DNA of 64,000 nucleotides from Prado023 sp963700475 (GTDB lineage Bacteria > Actinomycetota > Actinomycetes > S36-B12 > CAIYMF01). Positions within the stretch are counted from its first letter, which is position 1. Each line of letters opens with the position of its first letter. Location: positions 1 to 64,000 of the forward strand of contig CAVOXR010000010.1 in the NCBI GenBank assembly GCA_963700475.1, in the 5' to 3' direction. Positions 61,659 to 64,000 of this stretch are shown here, piece after piece. Position numbers and translations under genes: made by a program. The notes under the pieces are model-generated. The model was not told the origin of the DNA, did no database searches, and worked only from the letters and a program-made list of their open reading frames with translations.

Positions 61659-62647
61659 CACCACCTGACGCTCGCATCCGGATCACCTCGAAGCTGACCA
61701 ACGACGAGATCCGTGCGGCACTGGCGCTGGCTGATGAGTCCGCCCGCGTCGACGGCGCCTACCCGTTGAGCGAGCACGTCGTGCTGCACCTTCGCCATGG
61801 GGGCGGCGACTCCTTGCACCTGCTCGCGGAACAGGACGGCGCACCGGGCCTGCTGGGATACGCCCACCTCGACATCAGCGACGCCTCCGAGGGACCCTCG
61901 GCCGAGCTGGCGGTGAGCCCCTCCGCCCGGCGCCGCGGCCTGGGCGGCATGTTGGTCGACGAACTGGTCCGCCAGGCTGAGACGCATCCGGGACGGTTGC
62001 GGCTGTGGGCCCACGGCGCGGACGCAGCCGCGAACGAGTTGGCCGCCTCACACGGATTCCACCGCGTGCGCCGGCTCTGGCAGCTCCGGCGCTCCCTGTT
62101 CGCGCCGCTGGACCCCGTCGACCTGCCGGCCGGGATCACGGTGCGCTCGTTCGACGCGCAACGCGACATCCATGACTGGCTGGCACTGAACGCCGCGGCG
62201 TTCACCGAGCTGCCGGACCAGGGGGGCTGGACGCGCGCCGACCTCGAGCAGCGGATGTCCGAGCCGTGGTTCGACCCCGATGGGTTCCTGATTGCTGAGG
62301 CCTCCGACGGTCGGCTGGTCGGCTTCCACTGGACCAAGGTGCACAGCCACGGCCACGGCCACCACCACATCGACGACGCCACGCACAGCCACGCGGGCGA
62401 CGGCCGCGCGGTCGCCTCGGGACACGCCCACGAACCCATCGGCGAGGTCTACGTGGTCGGCGTGGACCCGTCAATGCGTGGGCGCGGGCTGGGACGAAGC
62501 CTGACGCTGGCCGGCCTGCACCACCTGAGGCACCAGGGCCTGTCCGCGGCGCTGCTGTACGTGGATGCCGACAACACCGCCGCCATCTCGTTGTATCGGG
62601 CGCTGGGGTTCGCTCCCTGGGACAGCGACACGCTGTTCCGTCGATAG
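61655..62647 (+). CDS. mshD: MshD, mycothiol synthase, with histidine-rich insertion
   Basis: MshD acetylates Cys-GlcN-Ins in the last step of mycothiol synthesis. The 330-residue protein contains two GNAT domains: first SAELAVSPSARRRGLGGMLV, second EVYVVGVDPSMRGRGLGRSL followed by LTLAGLHHLRHQGLSAALLY and VDADNTAAISLYRALGFAPW. Between FHWTKVH and IGEVYVVG, where relatives usually have only a few residues, lies an insertion of about 30 residues with 11 or more histidines (HSHGHGHHHIDDATHSHAGD and on). GTG start overlaps glnR by GTGA. Confidence 0.94.
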   Translation: MTPPDARIRITSKLTNDEIRAALALADESARVDGAYPLSEHVVLHLRHGGGDSLHLLAEQDGAPGLLGYAHLDISDASEGPSAELAVSPSARRRGLGGMLVDELVRQAETHPGRLRLWAHGADAAANELAASHGFHRVRRLWQLRRSLFAPLDPVDLPAGITVRSFDAQRDIHDWLALNAAAFTELPDQGGWTRADLEQRMSEPWFDPDGFLIAEASDGRLVGFHWTKVHSHGHGHHHIDDATHSHAGDGRAVASGHAHEPIGEVYVVGVDPSMRGRGLGRSLTLAGLHHLRHQGLSAALLYVDADNTAAISLYRALGFAPWDSDTLFRR

Positions 62648-62680
62648 ACTCGTCCGACACCGCACTGGGAGGAGGTTGCC

Positions 62681-64000
62681 GTGTCCGACACCGCGACCCA
62701 GCCGTACGTGGACGAGCCGACGGAGCACGCCGCGGCCCTCGCCAGCCCCCGGGCCGTCACACCCCTGCCGGCCGACCGTTTCGCCGATCGTGAGCTGTCC
62801 TGGCTGTCCTTCAACGAGCGGGTCCTCGAGCTGGCCGAGGACGACTCCCTGCCCCTGCTGGAGCGGGCCAAGTTCCTGGCCATCTTCGCCTCGAACCTCG
62901 ACGAGTTCTTCATGGTCCGCGTCGCCGGGCTCAAGCGCCGCATCGACGCCGGGATCGCCGTGCGGGCGGCCAGCGGTCTCATGCCGCGCGACCTGCTCGA
63001 GCTGATCCTGAGCCGGACCCGCCTGCTGATGGACCGGCACGCGACCTGCTTCGGCGACTCGGTGCTCCCCGGCCTGCGGGCCGAGGGGATCCAGCTCCTG
63101 CGGTACAACCAGGCCACCGACGACGAGCGCGCGCTGCTCCAGCGGACGTTCGCCGAGAAGGTGTTCCCGGTCCTGACCCCGCTGGCCGTCGACCCGGCGC
63201 ACCCCTTCCCCTACATCTCCGGGCTGAGCCTCAACCTCGCCGTCGTCGTGCGCAACCCCGGCACCGGGACCGAGCTGTTCGCCCGGGTCAAGGTGCCCCA
63301 GAGCCTGCCGCGGTTCCTGCAGGTCGGACCCGAACGGTTCGTCCCCCTCGAGGACGTCATCGCCGCGAACCTGTCGGACCTCTTCCCCGGGATGGACATC
63401 CTCCAGCAGCACTCGTTCCGGGTCACCCGCAACGAGGACGTCGAGGTCGAGGAGGACGACGCCGAGAACCTGCTCAAGGCGCTCGAGCGTGAGCTCAACC
63501 GCCGCCGCTTCGGGCCGCCCGTCCGGCTCGAGGTGGAGCGCTCGATCGACCCGTACGTCCTCGAGCTGCTCGTCCGCGAGCTGGGCATCTCCGAGGAGGA
63601 GGTCTTCTCCCTCCCCGGGCCGCTGGACCTGACCGGCCTCTGGACGATCTACGGCCTGGATCGCGAGGGCCTCAAGGAGGCCAAGTTCCTGCCGAAGACC
63701 AGCCCGCAGCTGTCCGAGGTGGAGACCGCCGCACCGCCGGACGTCCTCGAGGCCATGCGCGACCACGATGTGCTGCTGCACCACCCCTACGACAGCTTCT
63801 CCACCAGCGTGCAGCGCTTCCTCGAGCAGGCGGCGGCAGACCCCAAGGTCCTGGCGATCAAGCAGACGCTCTACCGCACCTCGGGGGACTCCCCCATCGT
63901 CGATGCGCTGATCGATGCGGCCCAAGCGGGCAAGCAGGTGCTGGCCCTCGTCGAGATCAAGGCCCGCTTCGACGAGCGGGCCAACATCTCCTGGGCGCGC
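62681..64000 (+). CDS. ppk1: Ppk1, polyphosphate kinase (partial at right edge)
   Basis: Ppk1 reversibly makes polyphosphate from ATP. The visible 440 residues cover the N domain (FADRELSWLSFNERVLELAE, RAKFLAIFASNLDEFFMVRV), the H domain (FPVLTPLAVDPAHPFPYISG, LSLNLAVVVRNPGTGTE) and the start of C1 (HHPYDSFSTSVQRFLEQAAA, DPKVLAIKQTLYRTSGDSPI, LVEIKARFDERANISWAR). The catalytic histidines lie beyond the window. The GTG at 62681 follows GGGAGGAGGTTGCC, a strong ribosome site, and begins VSDTATQPYVDEP. It is 33 nt after mshD. Confidence 0.97.
   Translation, partial: MSDTATQPYVDEPTEHAAALASPRAVTPLPADRFADRELSWLSFNERVLELAEDDSLPLLERAKFLAIFASNLDEFFMVRVAGLKRRIDAGIAVRAASGLMPRDLLELILSRTRLLMDRHATCFGDSVLPGLRAEGIQLLRYNQATDDERALLQRTFAEKVFPVLTPLAVDPAHPFPYISGLSLNLAVVVRNPGTGTELFARVKVPQSLPRFLQVGPERFVPLEDVIAANLSDLFPGMDILQQHSFRVTRNEDVEVEEDDAENLLKALERELNRRRFGPPVRLEVERSIDPYVLELLVRELGISEEEVFSLPGPLDLTGLWTIYGLDREGLKEAKFLPKTSPQLSEVETAAPPDVLEAMRDHDVLLHHPYDSFSTSVQRFLEQAAADPKVLAIKQTLYRTSGDSPIVDALIDAAQAGKQVLALVEIKARFDERANISWAR

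Overview
The window comes from a high-GC Gram-positive actinobacterium. Evidence: both ends of mycothiol biosynthesis (mshA, mshD), CarD, SenX3/RegX3, GlnR, Actinobacteria-type gene blocks (carD-ispD-ispF-cysS-rlmB; mshA-ybjN-gpmA near senX3-regX3; XRE regulator plus HbhA-like protein), frequent GTG starts, and many promoters whose -10 hexamer lies 6-7 nt before a start codon (leaderless mRNAs). I cannot assign a genus from sequence alone.

Layout. (1) 1-17.0 kb is a nitrate-respiration and molybdenum-cofactor region: a MOT1-type molybdate transporter, moaD, moaA, moaE, moaB and moaC on the minus strand; mobA and moeA on the plus strand; two narK transporters divergent from a winged-helix regulator that is followed by narGHJI, a cupin protein and a DUF2249 protein. 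Almost every gene from 1 to 14.3 kb carries single-base frameshifts although its motifs are intact; narJ onward is clean. The frame arithmetic fits isolated +1 insertions, so sequence error is more likely than decay. (2) A ~0.5 kb gene-free stretch and a tRNA-Thr(TGT) close this region. (3) 17.7-26.1 kb is a sugar-uptake operon (two paralogous binding lipoproteins, two permeases, a GH13 amylase, an ATPase). A second MsmK-type ATPase with a DUF4032 protein lies at 28-30.4 kb. (4) 30.5-42 kb is conserved core: esterase, rlmB, cysS, ispF, ispD, carD, a lipoprotein, regX3/senX3, phoU, mshA, a YbjN-like protein and gpmA. (5) 42-54.8 kb is mixed: oxidoreductase, DUF2516, XRE regulator/HbhA-like pair, asparaginase, BKACE enzyme, DUF4388 protein, dtd, glgX, ygfZ, fur, nitrobindin-like protein, a 35-aa membrane protein, a DsrE-like protein, DUF4395 with a cysteine-rich leader peptide, and a NYN/LOTUS protein. 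(6) 54.8-60.2 kb is a complete histidine-utilisation operon hutHUIG. (7) 60.3-64 kb has a membrane-anchored thioredoxin divergent from glnR-mshD, then ppk1 running off the edge.

How it fits together. The first 17 kb would import molybdate and nitrate, build the molybdopterin guanine dinucleotide cofactor and respire nitrate. GlnR, encoded in the same window, is the known nitrogen master regulator of such bacteria and could link nitrate and histidine use, though I verified no GlnR box. The sugar transporter, GH13 amylase and GlgX point to maltodextrin or glycogen turnover.

The least explained items are two intergenic palindromic elements sharing one architecture (two direct plus two inverted copies of a short unit, at 33839-34013 and 53098-53166), the cysteine-rich uORF before DUF4395, a SenX3 homologue with no membrane segment, a histidine-rich insertion in MshD, and the 35-aa membrane protein.
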